This document shows, piece after piece, positions 43,150 through 56,400 of a stretch of DNA of 64,000 bases (positions are counted from its first letter, which is position 1; each line of letters opens with the position of its first letter). Location: positions 187,205,921 through 187,269,920 of the forward strand of contig NC_053393.1 of the NCBI RefSeq assembly GCF_905171765.1, in the 5' to 3' direction. The notes below the pieces were generated by a model. It searched no databases. It was not told the DNA's origin and saw only the letters and a list, made by a program, of their open reading frames with translations. A program made the translations under genes and the position numbers. This DNA is from Bufo bufo. Taxonomy: Eukaryota; Chordata; Amphibia; Anura; Bufonidae.

Positions 43150-43852
43150 GTAAGTCCTTGTCAGAATGCATAGTTTCATAGTTAATACGGTTGAAAAAAT
43201 ACTTTAGTCCATCAAGTTCAACCAAGAGATTGGTGGGGACGTGAATCACAGAAGGAAGTGATACTCAGATTTCTACACATTTTCATACGCATTAATGTTA
43301 TTTGCGTTCAAGAATTCATCTAAACCCTTTTTTAAACTGTCCACTGTTCCTGCTTTGACCACGTCCGGAGGAAGTTTATTTACATTTCACATTTACAGTT
43401 CTTACAGTAAAGAAGCTTTGACGCTTCTGGAGACTGAACTTTTTCTTTTCCAGTCGGAGGCAGTGCCCCCTTGTCTTTTGAGGGCATTTTATATGGAACA
43501 GTTGTTTAACATATTTTTTGTATGGCCCATTTATATATTTGTATAGGTTAATCATGTCCCCCCTTAGTCATCTCTTCTCAAGACTAAATAAATTGAATTA
43601 TTTTAATCTTTCTTTATAACTAAGACCCTCCATGGCCCTTATCAATTTAATCGCTCTCCTCTGTACTTTTTCCAACTGCAAAGCCTCCTTTCTATGGACT
43701 GATGCCCAGAACGGAACTGCATATTCCAGATGAGGCCGCACCAATGCTTTGTAAAGTGGGATGTGGTAAAATTTTCTATGACAAGCCAAAGGGTGGCTGT
43801 AGTCATTCTGCCACAGTTGTGTAAGACTCATACTGTAAAAGGAGAGGAGCAC
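43150..43852 (-). pseudogene. CR1-type LINE, ORF2 C-terminal tail
   Basis: Minus strand: LYKALVRPHLEYAVPFWASV, then HRKEALQLEKVQRRAIKLIR and AMEGLSYKERLK match the conserved end of CR1-like reverse transcriptases (LYKTLVRPHLEY..W.P). Downstream the frame continues with one break into 'SLEKRRLRGDMINLYKYING' and 'FSLQKRQSFFT', ending near 43150 at 'tcatagttaatacggttgaa'. 5'-truncated. Confidence 0.88.
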
Positions 43853-43859
43853 ATAGCAT

Positions 43860-45560
43860 CCTCTCTAGCTCCAGGCAAGATAGTTAGACTCACAATTTAT
43901 GGCTGTACTACATTTAAACTTAGCAGACAATAATTGGGAATGGACTGCTCTTTCCCAATAAATGCCTGCTCATTAGTGAAGGAAAGAGTTGAAGTTACAT
44001 ATAGTAATCTCTGTATGGAGATGAATGATGGCTACTGCCATTGCTCATCCTCATACTGATTCATTGTTTCTGGGCAGCAGATCACTGGTTACACAGTACG
44101 ATCTGCTGCCCAAAAATGATCATTTAGGTGTGCACATCAATGATGATTTCATCCAATGAATGAGCATTTTTTTTCTTCATCAAGTGATCTGCGGTACATT
44201 TATACGGGCTTATAATCAGGAAAAAACATTTGTGGTAAAGTTAGTTCCCGATAATTAGCCCAACAATTGTACTGTTTAAATCTACCTCAATATACATGTA
44301 CATCTACAGCTGGCCCAGGAGTGATTTGTTTGTAATGACAGATTTTCTTTATATACTGTATTTGGGCAGGAACAGTTAAAGGGGTTGTCTGAAATACAGT
44401 AAATGAAAAATGAACGACCATCAAGAAACAGTTTTTTAAAGAAAATAAAAAAAATCTATCACCTTTTGAATTTCCCAGAAGTGATGATGGTTTATGTATG
44501 GTCAAGTTACAGTTGAAGCCAATCACTAATCTCAGCAGTGACAATTTTTTTAAATTTTTTTATTGATTTTTTTTACGCACTTTCCGGTCTTTAATTTTTC
44601 ATTACTGTCAGATGGATTCTTGTACAGAATTAGTAAAATGTTTTTGCACCTATTGCTACAAAAGAGAGAATCAGTGAAACATTTATTTGCTTTTGTCACA
44701 TACACACATATATATAATATAATACAGCACAATTGTTAATGTATCAAGTTATACAGTGTAGCCATCAGAAAACTCATTTCCACTCATTGTTTTTTTTATA
44801 CCCGAAGATCATAAAAATACCTTAGTTCACTCCAGCAGTAACCATATATTTATTTCACCCTGTCTGTACCATTGTAACAAGAGTTTCTCTCATTCTTCCC
44901 AAAGGAAATTAAGTAAAAACCCAATGTGAGCAAAGTAAAAGTCTTTAAATACCTCTTTAAACTTTCTATTCCTTCTCTAGCAATGAGTATGTTCGATGTG
45001 TAGTACTTAAATTCATATAAGAGCTGCAATTGAGAATCAGAGAATGAAATAATAAATAGGCCCTTTGGCAGTACAGTCGTACGACCTCGAGTAATGAAAA
45101 AAAGGAAAAAACACAAAGAACACTTTAGCATCACTGAGCAACAAACATGTCAGCTATAGATAATAAAGTAGAATTTATACATCGTTCAGGGTGTTACATT
45201 TTCATACCGTAGATTAAACCATGATTGTTGCATGTAGTTTATGTTTCTCAAATGTTTAATAAAATGTTAACAACATTTTATAAAGTGATTATTTAGATCT
45301 GTTAGGAGTGTTGCTGAAAATCTATGAGCAAATACTATTTTTAATATACAATATGCATAAGCTTAGGTAGAAAGCTATTGGGCAACCCAAAAAATAAGTC
45401 ATCTCGGTCCACTTTACCCTGTGTATAGGAAAAAAGCTCATAGTGGGGGGGGGGGGGGGAGCTAGTAGCTTAAGGACTCCTGTGAAATATATTGAACAGA
45501 GTTCAGTGCTTGACTCAGACTAAGTCAGTTCAAATATGTGACCCAGTATTTTCATCATGG
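43860..45560. other. No gene recognised; one hairpin
   Basis: AT-rich. A clean hairpin 'gggcagcagatc..gatctgctgccc' lies at 44073-44112 (12-bp stem). A G-run of about 15 lies at 45447. Nothing else supported. Confidence 0.5.
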
Positions 45561-45564
45561 CCTA

Positions 45565-47210
45565 CAGTTAGGTTCATATATATTTGGACAGAGACATTTT
45601 TCTAATTTTTGTTCTGTACATTACCACAATAGATTATGAACAAAACAATTCAGATGCAGTTGAAGTTCAGACTTTCAGCTTTAATTCAGTCGGTTGAACA
45701 AAATGATTACATAAAAATGTGAGGAACTAAAGCATTTTTTAAACTCAATCCTTTCATATCAGGGGCTCAAAGTTAATTAAATTAAATAGTTGTAAATAAA
45801 TGTTAATTTCTAATACTTGGTTGACAACCCTTTGTTGGCAATGACTACCTGAAGTCCTGAACTCATGGACATCACCAGACGCTGTGTTTCCTCCTTTTTA
45901 ATGCTCTGCCAGGCCTTTACTGCACCGGTTTTCAGTTGCTGTTTGTTTGTGGGCCATTCTGTCTGAAGTTTAGTCTTTAACAAGTAAAATGCTCTATTGG
46001 GTTCAGATCAGGTGACTGACTTGGCCAGTTAATAATATTCCACTTCTTTGCTTTAACTCCTGGGTTGCTTTGGCTTTATGTTTTGCGTCATTGTCCCTCT
46101 GTATTATGGAACACTGACCAATCAGGTTGGCTGCATTTGGCTGGATTTGAGCATACAGTATGTCTCTGAAATCCCCAGAATTCATCTGGCTGCTTCTGTC
46201 CTATGTCAAATGATCAATAAACACTAGAAACCCAGTGCCACTGGCAGCCATGCATGTCCAAGCCATCACAGTGCCTCCGCCGTGTTTTATAGATGATGTG
46301 GTATACTTTGGATCATGAGCTGTACCATGCCTTCACCATACTTTTTTCTTTCCATCATTCTGGTAGAGGTTGATCTTGGTTTCATCTGTCCAAAGAATGT
46401 TTTTTCAGAAGTGTGCTGGTTTTTTAAGATGTTTTTTTTAGCAAAGTCCAATCTAGCCTTCTTATTCTTGAGGCTTATGAGTGGCTTGCATCGTGCAGTG
46501 AACCCTCTGTATTTACTTTCATGCAGTCTTCTTTTTATGTTAGATTTGGATATGATATGCCTATATCCTGGAGAGTGTTGTTCACTTGGTTGGCTGTTGT
46601 GAAGGGGTTTCTCTTAACCATGGTAATTATTCTGCGATCATCCACCACTGTTGTCTTCCATGGACATCCAGGTCTTTTTGCATTGTTGAGGTCACCAGAG
46701 CTTTCTTTCTCAGGATCTACCAAACTGTAGACTTTGCCACTCCTAACAGTGTAGCAATTTCTCGGATGTTTTTTTTCTGTTTTTGCAGATGAAGAATGGC
46801 TTGATTTACCTGCATGGAGAGCTCCTTTGACCGCATGTTTATCTTCAAAATGCAAGCACCACATCTCAAATCAACTCCAGTATTTTTATGTGCTTAATTG
46901 AGAATTAAATAATGAAGGAATTGCCCACACCTGTTCATGAAACAGCATTTGAGATAATTGTCCAATTACTTTTGGTCCCTTTAAAAACAGGGTGCTACAT
47001 GTAAAGGAGCTGAAACTCTTACACCCTTCATTGAATTTTAATGTAGATACCCTCAAATGAAAGCTAAAAGTCTGGACTTTATGTCCATGTCCATTATATA
47101 ACTATAACTTTATGTCCATGTCCATTATATAACTATAACTTGAATATGTTTTAGTAAACAAGTAAAAAACTAAATTTGTGTCTGTGTCCAAATATATATG
47201 GACCTAACTG
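45565..47210 (-). mobile_element. Tc1-like transposon with both terminal repeats
   Basis: TA duplications at 45563-45564 and 47211-47212. Terminal inverted repeats: left cagttaggttcatatatatt, right (read inward) cagttaggtccatatatatt, each followed by tggaca. Length 1,646 bp, normal for Tc1 elements. The transposase is on the minus strand. A 31-bp direct duplication ('ctttatgtccatgtccatta' plus 'tataactataa') occurs near the right end at 47077-47140. Confidence 0.93.
45830..46864 (-). pseudogene. Tc1-like transposase, lightly broken
   Basis: From the N-terminus: a helix-turn-helix region near 46830-46740 (partly frame-shifted), the basic linker KESSGDLNNAKRPGCPWKTT, VDDRRIITMVKRNPFTTANQ, then in other frames 'HFWKNILWTDETKINL' (first catalytic Asp, near 46390), 'KHGGGTVMAWTCMAAS' (near 46270) and QRDNDAKHKAKATQ (second catalytic Asp, near 46090). 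It ends near 45830. Frame breaks lie near 46535 and 46200 (a stop in 'FIDHLT'). The catalytic triad positions are still readable, so this is younger than the other Tc1 relics here. Confidence 0.88.
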
Positions 47211-47212
47211 TA

Positions 47213-50200
47213 TATAATAAATGCATATACATACAAAATGCCAAAATTTGCCAGCATGAAATAAAATAAAAACAATTACTATCTGCTCTACTTGTTATAA
47301 ATGGTGATACTCTATATGACAAAGTTAGACCCCAAACACGAACAAACACATTTTTGTTAGCAATAAATTTTATTTATAATAACAAAAAAATTACAAGAAA
47401 AAACCTTGCATGCATAATGCCACTGAGTGGCTAAAGAAGATAAACTTTGGTCTTCTCCTCTACTAAAGACAGACCGGACAGGTGACTAACATAGGTAAGC
47501 TATGTCAGTCCCCTAATCAGAGTGACTTCTGCACAGATGTCTCAGGGGGAAGGGGGCTGGCTTATAGGCAATGAAGGGAATAAGCCATGCCTCTGAAGCC
47601 ACATCTCTGATGATGCTCATCTCGGCAGGGAGGGGGGTGGTAAGGAAGAGGAGCAGTAGGCTGGAGACAACATGCTAAAAACTATCGTAGCAGAATTGCT
47701 CACTCTGGTAACTGAATTAAACAACACTGAACAACTAGGAATGAAGCCAAAGCTTTACTTTCCTGTGTCTTTTGTGCATGTCTCAATGCAGAGATGAGCA
47801 AACTTTGTGAAATTCGTTTAATGTTCAATTCAGAAAATTTTTCAAAAAGTTTGGTTCAAACCAAATTTCCACAAATTAAAGTGTCTCCAATTGCCCTGAA
47901 AATTGAGAATAAACTTTTCAAAATGGTAGTTTTAGGGGTATGTTTATTTCACACCACAGGGCCTCAGCAAAGACAATATGGTGTTTGAAAATCAGCTGTG
48001 TAAACAAAATCGTCATTTGGCATCATAACGTGTAGGAGGAATAAGAGGCTATTTTTGAAGGCATTATGTCCTGAAACCTGTGCTTTATGAAATATACCGT
48101 ATGATTCCTTGAAATTCTAAATTTAAATTTTTATTTCTTTAATATTTTTTGTTGGATTTCAGCAAAAAATAAAACAGAAAACGGGACAAAGGGATAAAGG
48201 GCAAACTATACCCATAGGCAATCACCCTGCAGGGTCTGCTTTCCCAGGTGGAGTCATTTTAGAGGTATTTTAATGATGACACCAAAGTGCCTAAGCAAAG
48301 ACAATGTGGTATTTGAAAATCAGAAGTCGAAACCGAGTTATCCTATGCTGAACCTGTGCTTTGTGCTACATATGATGTCTTGAATTCATGAATTCAGACT
48401 TTTTTAATGTCAGATTCAGCAAAAAATCTGAAAAAAAGCCTACAAAGGAAACACTTTGCCCATAGGCATGTACCTTTGGTTGCATAGGAGTGCAAAAAAG
48501 GTGTGCTTTTAGGAGGTTTATTCTTCTTTAGTCAATAAAGTAATATATGGCCATACCTATTTCCAAAAATATAATTTCTATCTTGAATTTAAAATATAGC
48601 AATATATTTTAGCTCATATACTAGTCTAAAAATTAACATACGCCATATTCACATCCTTGTAATCAGAACAAATGCAGAATAAATCAGAGGCATACATGCA
48701 AAAGTAAAACTTTATTTAAAAATGTCACACGAAATTGAAGAAAATGGTAATTGTACAACATAATGTAATATATTTTGTGAGATTTATAAAAAAAAAAAAA
48801 CTATTAGATAAACCACTAAAAGAAAGCCTTGTTTCTTCTAAAAAAAAAAAAAAAAAGGTAATTTTGCTTTGGTCATTAAGGTCTAGAATGTATAAAGGGG
48901 GAATAGATTAATATCATGATCAATAGAAGTATAATTGAATTATTCAAAACTGAATTTACAGTGTAATGATTATGTATAAGAATATCAGTTTTTTATTAAA
49001 CCGGGAAATGTTTAAAAACGTACATTGTCTACATGATAATTACTCATAGTGTGTCATTACAAATATTATTATAAGGTATACATTTGTGTTGCAAACACAA
49101 TATTTTTTTTACAAATAATGGAACAAAATGTTATTGAAAATGTTTTTTTTTTTGTAAATAAAAGTGAAACTATACAATATATCCTAGCCCCCAAACCTCA
49201 AAGTAAGCAGTCATGCTTTGTCAACCTCCTACTCAATGATAAATTGTGGTTACATGCTTGGCTATAAGCCCAGAAGTGTCACTAAGCAACCTTCTTGAAG
49301 TAGCACATGAAGGCTAAACGTTTTAAGAGCTGACATCAGAAATTCCTAATCCCCATTATATGAAATATTAGTAAACTGTTTGGAAAACCAAGGATCTTTG
49401 TGAACTGTGGACCAACATTTTAAACACTACGATTTTTACTTAAAAGTTGAAAAGATAACACCATAATCCTTTCTAATAATAATGTATTTAGTCTATAGTG
49501 ATTATACAATAAAAGATGCCAAAACAAAGAAAACTGAAGATTGCATATATTCAACTTATTGATATGCGTCATTTGAAATACTGAGTGAATTGTTTTCCAT
49601 GAAATATAATTATATGTATGATTTTTGAAGACTACACTGTTTGTAAGAATTAAAAAAAAAAAACTTACAACTTGGAGAAAAATATTAATATAAATATTTG
49701 ACATCATCATAGAATACACCAGCACTGTTTTGACATGAGTTCCACAGATTAACAGCTTGAATACGGGAGCGTACCAACCAATTTTTCAGTTTTAGCAATG
49801 GCCCTATCTAACTGCAAATAACTTATAGCTGAGCCAACCTTCATGTATTTGATATTATTTTTCATGGGTCACCTTGGACCTTTCTTAACTGCAAAAATAA
49901 TATTTCTCATTTCTTATCATTTTTTTCTGTTACAAAAGATTTCAAGACAAAAGATTTCTAAATCCATTACCATATGTTTGTACCCTAAAAAAGGATGCTA
50001 TTTGTGACTTTTATCTACTGGCTTGGCCCAACTCAAGACTTCAAAGGACTGGAGCACATTTTGGATTTTGGCATCCTATTTTTCTAATGCTCGTTCTTTG
50101 ACACAGTACTGCCACAACAGACATTGCATAACTCCAAAATATTAGATTTTTTTTTAGATAATAATAGATAATATTATTTTTTTAGATAATATTTTTATGT

Positions 50201-50290
50201 TGACCCCATAAGATGTTGGGGAAATAAATATCTTTTTTATTTTTTTTATGAATGAAAAGGGGGTAAAATGTATATATGTGTATGTATATA
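47213..50290. other. AT-rich region without recognised genes
   Basis: Holds a degenerate tandem pair at about 47930-48190 and 48240-48460 (shared 'agcaaagacaatatggtgtt', 'acctgtgctttatg', 'gatttcagcaaaaaat'), preceded by a 'agatgagcaaactttgtgaa' element start at 47792. Numerous A and T runs. Open frames here are short and composition-driven. Confidence 0.55.
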
Positions 50291-50298
50291 GTCTATAG

Positions 50299-51952
50299 CA
50301 GGGGTGGCCAACCCGCGGCTCGCGAGCCGCATGCGGCTCCTTGAGCCTTCATTTGCGGCTCGCAGGGGAGCGGTGCGGCCAGCGATTACTCTCCTCTCTG
50401 CAGCGCGTAAGTGAAGCGCTGGAACGAGGTGGAAGAGTGGAGAGGACTCAGAGCGCCGAGAGCGGGCACGTGACTCAGTCACTCACTGCAGCTCCGCCCC
50501 CTCCTCCGGCAGAGAAGGCGAAGCTGCAGTGCTTAACCCCGCCACCAGCCGCCGATGTGCCCGCCCACGGCTCCACACCCCTATCTGTGAGTGTGTTTGT
50601 GTGTGACCTAATGCCCGCCTCCAGTCTTCTCAGTGCCAGCCCAGCAGCCAGATTCATCAGACCGCGGGCTGGGGCTATGGGGGCGGCAAGAAGTGGCGCA
50701 GCAAGCAAGGAGGACCTGCTTCCAGCTCCATAGTAAATTTTAATGAATGTTAATGGTGGACAGCAGGTCAGTGGGCACTCAGAGCAGCAGTGACAGAGAG
50801 ACTCACTGAGGCCAGCAGCAGCAATTTTAGTCCGATTACAGCCACTCTGCAGCTTTGGCTCTAATCTGACTGAAATGGCTGCTGCTGGCCTCAGTCTCTC
50901 TGCTACTGCTGCTCTGCCTTATTTTTCACAGGTGCCACTGCAAAGCACACCAAGTGTGTTTGAGCATATGGGTGGTAGTCTGAGCATGGGCGGTCATCTG
51001 AGCATGGGGGGGTCATCTGAGCATGGGGCGGTCATCTGAGCATGGGGCGGTCATCTGAGCATGGGGGGTCATCTGAGCATTGGGGGGGGTCATCTGAGCA
51101 TGGGGCGGTCATCTGAGCATGGGGGGGTCATCTGAGCATGGGGGGGTCATCTGAGCATGGGGGGATCATCTGAGCATGGGGCGGTCATCTGAGCATGGGG
51201 CGGTCACCTGAGCATGGGGCGGTCACCTGAGCATAGAGCGGTCATCTGAGCATGGGGCGGTCATCTGAGCATGGGGCGGTCATCTGAGCATGGGGTGGTC
51301 ATCTGAGCATGGGGCGGTCATCTGAGCATGGGGTGGTCATCTGAGCATGGGGCGGTCATCTGAGCATAGAGCGGTCATGTGAGCATGGGGCGGTCATGTA
51401 TGCATGGGGCGGTCATTTGAGCATGGGGCGGTCATCTGAGCATGGGGCGATCATCTGAGCATGGGGCGATCATCTGAGCATAGAGCGGTCATCTGAGCAT
51501 AGAGCGGTCCTCTGAGCATAGATCGGTCATCTGAGCATGGGGCGGTCATCTGAGCATGGGGGGGTCATCTGAGCATGGGGCGGTCATCTGAGCATGGGGC
51601 GGTCATCTGAGCATGGGGCGGTCATCTGAGCATGGGGCAGTCATCTGAGCATAAGGCGGTCATCTGAGCAAGGGGCGGTCATCTGAGCATGTGGCGGTCA
51701 TCTGAGCATGGGGTATCATCTGAGAAATCTTGAAACACATTGTGAAAAACAAAGATTGCCAGAAGTCTCACTAAAGCTGTCTAAATTACAGGTAGGAAAG
51801 GTGGTTTAAATGCACTTTTAAATGTTTGATAACTCAATTGCAGTATTACTGTCGTGTGCACGCATATTTGTGTAAACGGAAAGCTTGTGGCTCCTGGCAG
51901 TCATACGATTTTTTTTTCTGGCTCTTTGTGCCTGTAAGGTTGGCCACCCCTG
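50299..51952. mobile_element. Non-autonomous hAT element with 19-bp minisatellite
   Basis: Exact 8-bp duplication gtctatag (50291-50298 and 51953-51960) and perfect 15-bp terminal inverted repeats caggggtggccaacc / ggttggccacccctg. The left part is GC-rich ('cggctcgcgagccgcatgcg') and resembles a CpG-rich block; the middle is a 19-bp array; the right part has 'cttgtggctcctggcagtca'. No transposase. The open frames at 50246-50733 reflect GC content and have no domain. Confidence 0.95.
50960..51722. repeat. Minisatellite, 19-bp unit, about 40 copies
   Basis: Unit atctgagcatggggcggtc with variants ggggggtc, agagcggtc and gatcggtc. Spacing is mostly 19 bp with occasional 18-20 bp where the G run changes length. 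Confidence 0.97.
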
Positions 51953-51960
51953 GTCTATAG

Positions 51961-52822
51961 CTATAATATTGCTAAAACTAGTAACTATAGCGACAACATT
52001 TTTATTTTCTTTATTTCACTTTTTTTTTCTTTTTTGTGAAAAAAAAGCATATTAAGGGGTTACTTCACAGACAGCAGGCTCTGGAATAATTTTACAGATA
52101 GCAGGGGATGCTCTCACATCAAGAAGAGCACACCCCTGCCGGCTAAATAAATTATAACAACTAATATACCATATTTTTACTTTTTAAGTCACACCTGATT
52201 ATAAGACTCACCTATGTTTTAGAGTAGGACATCAATGTTTATTATACCACAGATGAGACTCCCAATCTTTATTAGACCTCATATCATTTCACCCAATCTG
52301 TATCAGACCTCAGATTAGACTCCCCAATCAGAACCCCAATTGTCGGTGGGTAATAATTTAATTAAGAATTATTAATTATGGTCATAAAAATAATTAACCA
52401 TAAAAAAATAAAATTTATAAAATTTGTCATAAATTCTTAAAATCATGACCTGGTGAATTGTAGACAACCTAATTGATACAATTCACATCTGAGTCCGACT
52501 ATTTCCTCAGATAAATAAGTTATTTTTGACGTGAGATGATGTTAATGATAAAATGTAGTTCTGCATTATACAATAATACACAGGTATTATAAAAATATGC
52601 AGATTTATTGGTTACAAGGTTATAAACATATATAAGTAAATAAACACAATGATACATGCAAATGAATATATATAGCGTTAATATAAAGCATTACAAGCTT
52701 AACAATACATGTGAGTGGAAATAACTTGTCACATTATAACCAAGCTATTATTAGGATATCAAAATATGAACATAAGTTATATACATTACTTCTGTTCAGA
52801 GAAAACCTCATGATATCAGTAT
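51961..52822. other. No gene recognised, AT-rich
   Basis: Unique sequence between two hAT elements. Nothing supported. Confidence 0.5.
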
Positions 52823-53099
52823 TAGAGTTGAGCGAACACCTGGATGTTCGGGTTCGAGAAGTTCGGCCGAACTTCCCGGAAATGTTCGGGTTCGGGATCC
52901 GAACCCGATCCGAACTTCGTCCCGAACCCGAACCCCATTGAAGTCAATGGGGACCCGAACTTTTGGGCACTAAAAAGGCTGTAAAACAGCCCAGGAAAGA
53001 GCTAGAGGGCTGCAAAAGGCAGCAACATGTAGGTAAATCCCCTGCAAACAAATGTGGATAGGGAAATGAATTAAAATAAAAATTAAAAAAATAAAAATG

Positions 53100-53350
53100 A
53101 ACCAATATCAATTGGACAGAGGTCCTATAGCAGAGAGTCACCCACCACTGGAACAGGCCACTGTCACACATTTAGGCCCAGGCACCCAGGCAGAGGAGAG
53201 AGGGCCCGTAACAGAGAATCTGGCCTTATGTCAGCGCAGAATCTGTCTTCATGTCATAGCAGAGAATCAGGCTTCACGTCACCCACCACTGGAACAGGCC
53301 ACTGTCACACATTTAGGCCCCGGCACCCAGACAGAGGAGAGGTTCATTCA
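53100..53350. repeat. Two-copy repeat near left end of element B
   Basis: 'cacccaccactggaacaggc' followed by 'cactgtcacacatttaggcc' and 'ggcacccag' occurs twice (from about 53139 and 53279). Wording resembles the 92-bp unit of element A ('gatttaggcccctgtcaccc'), so this may be the kind of sequence from which that array grew. Confidence 0.7.
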
Positions 53351-53458
53351 ACTTTGGGTTGCCCCGCAATATAATGGTAAAATGAAATTAAAAATATTAT
53401 TGAATGAGGAAGTGCCCTGGAGTAGAATAATATATTGTTAAGGGGAGGTAGTTAATAT

Positions 53459-56400
53459 CTAATCTGCACAAGGGATGGACAGGTCCTGTGGGATCCATGC
53501 CTGGTTCATTTTTATGAACGTAAGCTTGTCCACATTGGCTGTAGACAGGCGGCTGCGTTTGTCTGTAATGACGCCCCTGCTGAATACACGTTCAGACAAA
53601 ACGCTGGCCGCCGGGCAGGCCAGCACCTCCAAGGCATAAAAGACTAGCTCTGGCCACGTGGACAATTTGGAGACCCAGAAGTTGAATGGGGCCGAACCAT
53701 CAGTCAGTACGTGGAGGGGTGTGCACTGGTACTGTTCCACCATGTTAGTGAAATGTTGCCTCCTGCTAACACGTTCCGTATCAGGTGGTGGTGCAGTTAG
53801 CTGTGGCGTGGTGACAAAACTTTTCCACATCTCTGCCATGCTAACCCTGCCCTCAGAGGAGCTGGCCGTGACACAGCTGCGTTGGCGACCTCTTGCTCCT
53901 CCTCTGCCTTCGCCTTGGGCTTCCACTGGTTCCCCTGTGACATTTGGGAATGCTCTCAGTAGCGCGTCTACCAACGTGCGCTTGTACTCGCGCATCTTCA
54001 TATCACGCTCCAGTGTAGGAAGTAAGGTGGGCACATTGTATTTGCACCGGGGATCCAGCAGGGTGGCAACACAGTATTCCGCACACGTTAAAATGTGGGC
54101 AACTCTGCTGTCGTTGCGCAGGCACTGCAGCATGTAGTCGCTCATGTGTGCCAGGCTGCCCAGAGGTAAGGACAAGCTGTCCTCTGTGGGAGGCGTATCG
54201 TCATCGTCCTGTGTTTCCCCCCAGCCACGCACCAGTGATGGGCCCGAGCTGCTTTGGGTGCCACCCCGCTGTGAACATGCTTCATCCTCATCCTCCTCCA
54301 CCTCCTCCTCATCCTCGTCCTCCTAGTCCTCCAGTAGTGGGCCCTGTCTGGCCACATTTGTACCTGGCCTCTGGTGTTGCAAAAAACCTCCCTCTGAGTC
54401 ACTTTGAAGAGACTGGCCTGAAAGTGCTAAAAATGACCCCTCTTCCTCCTCTTCCTCCTGGGCCACCTCCTCTTCCATCATCGCCCTAAGTGTTTTCTCA
54501 AGGAGACATAGAAGTGGTATTGTAACGCTGATAACGGCGTCATCGCCACTGGCCATGTTGGTGGAGTACTCGAAACAGCGCAACAGGGCACACAGGTCTC
54601 GCATTGAGGCCCAGTCATTGGTGGTGAAGTGTGTCTGATCCGCAGTGCGACTGACCCGTGCGTGCTGCAGCTGAAACTCCACTATGGCCTGCTGCTGCTC
54701 GCACAGTCTGTCCAGCATATGCAAGGTGTAGTTCCACCTGGTGGGTACGTCGCATATGAGGCGGTGAGCGGGAAGGCCGAAGTTACGCTGTAGCGCAGAC
54801 AGGCAAGCAGCGGCAGGGTGTGAACGCCGGAAGCGCGAACAGACGGCCCGCACTTTATGCAGCAGCTCTGACATGTCGGGGTAGTTGCGAATGAACTTCT
54901 GCACCACCAAATTCAGCACATGCGCCAGGCAAGGGATGTGCGTCAAACCGGCTAGTCCGAGAGCTGCAACGAGATTTCGCCCATTATCGCACACCACCAG
55001 GCCGGGCTTGAGGCATCACCGGCAGCAACCACTCGTCGGTCTGTTGTTCTATACCCCGCCAAAACTCCTGTGCGGTGTGAGGCCTGTCCCCCAAACATAT
55101 GAGTTTCAGAATAGCCTGCTGACGTTTACCCCGTGCTGTGCTGAAGTTGGTGGTGAAGGTGTGTGGCTGACTGGATGAGCAGGTGGAAGAAGAGGAGGAG
55201 GAAGCTGAGTAGGAGGAGGAGGAGACAGGAGGCAAAGAATGTTGCCCTGCGATCCTTGGCGGCGGAAGGACGTGCGCCAAACAGCTCTCCGCCTGGGGCC
55301 CAGCCGCCACTACATTTATCCAGTGTGCAGTTAGGGAGATATAGCGTCCCTGGCCGTGCTTACTGGTCCACGTATCTGTGGTTAGGTGGACCTTGCCACA
55401 GATGGCGTTGCGCAGTGCACACTTGATTTTATCGGACACTTGTTTGTGCAGGGAAGGCACGGCTCTCTTGGAGAAGTAGTGGCGGCTGGGAACCACATAC
55501 TGTGGGACAGCAAGTGACATGAGCTGTTTGAAGCTGTGTGTGTCCACCAGCCTAAATGACAGCATTTAATAGGCCAGTAGTTTAGAAATGCTGGCATTCA
55601 GGGCCAGGGATCGAGGGTGGCTAGGTGGGAATTTACGCTTTCTCTCAAATGTTTGTGAGATGGAGAGCTAAACGCTGCCGCGTGACATGGTTGAGATGCT
55701 TGGTGACGCAGGTGGTGGTGTTGGTGGTACATCCCATGTTTGCTGGGCGGCAGGTGCCAACGTTCCTCCAGAGGCGGAGGAAGAGGCCGAGGCGGCGGCA
55801 GCAGCAGAAGAGGCCGAGGCAGCAGCAGCAGAAGAGGTAGCAGGGGGAGCCTGAGTGACTTCTTTGTTTTTAAGGTGTTTACTCCACTGCAGTTCATGCT
55901 TTGCATGCAGGTGCCTGGTCATGCAGGTTGTGCTAAGGTTCAGAACGTTAATGCCTCGCTTCAGGCTCTGATGGCACAGCGTGCAAACCACTCGAATCTT
56001 GTCGTCAGCACATTGTTTGAAGAAGTGCCATGCCAGGGAACTCCTTGAAGCTGCCTTTGGGGTGCTCGGTCCCAGATGGCGGCGGTCAGTAGCAGGCGGA
56101 GTCTCTTGGCGGCGGGTGTTCTGATTTTGCCCACTGCTCCCTCTTTTGCTACGCTGTTGGCTCGGTCTCACCACTGCCTCTTCCTCCGAACTGTGAAAGT
56201 CAGTGGCACGACCTTCATTCCATGTGGGGTCTAGGACCTCATCGTCCCCTGCATCGTCTTCCACCCAGTCTTGATCCCTGACCTCCTGTTCAGTCTGCAC
56301 ACTGCAGAAAGACGCAGCAGTTGGCACCTGTGTTTCGTCATCATCAGAGACGTGCTGAGGTGGTATTCCCATGTCCTCATCATCAGGAAAAATAAGTGGT

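Noticed and set aside
49277..49330. Another hammerhead-like stretch ('cttgaagtagcacatgaagg')
   Set aside because: Only loosely similar to CUGANGA...GAAA; core residues are missing and stems do not form.
50246..50733. GC-rich open frames on both strands at the left of a hAT element
   Set aside because: Composition-driven; no domain, and they lie wholly within the non-autonomous element.
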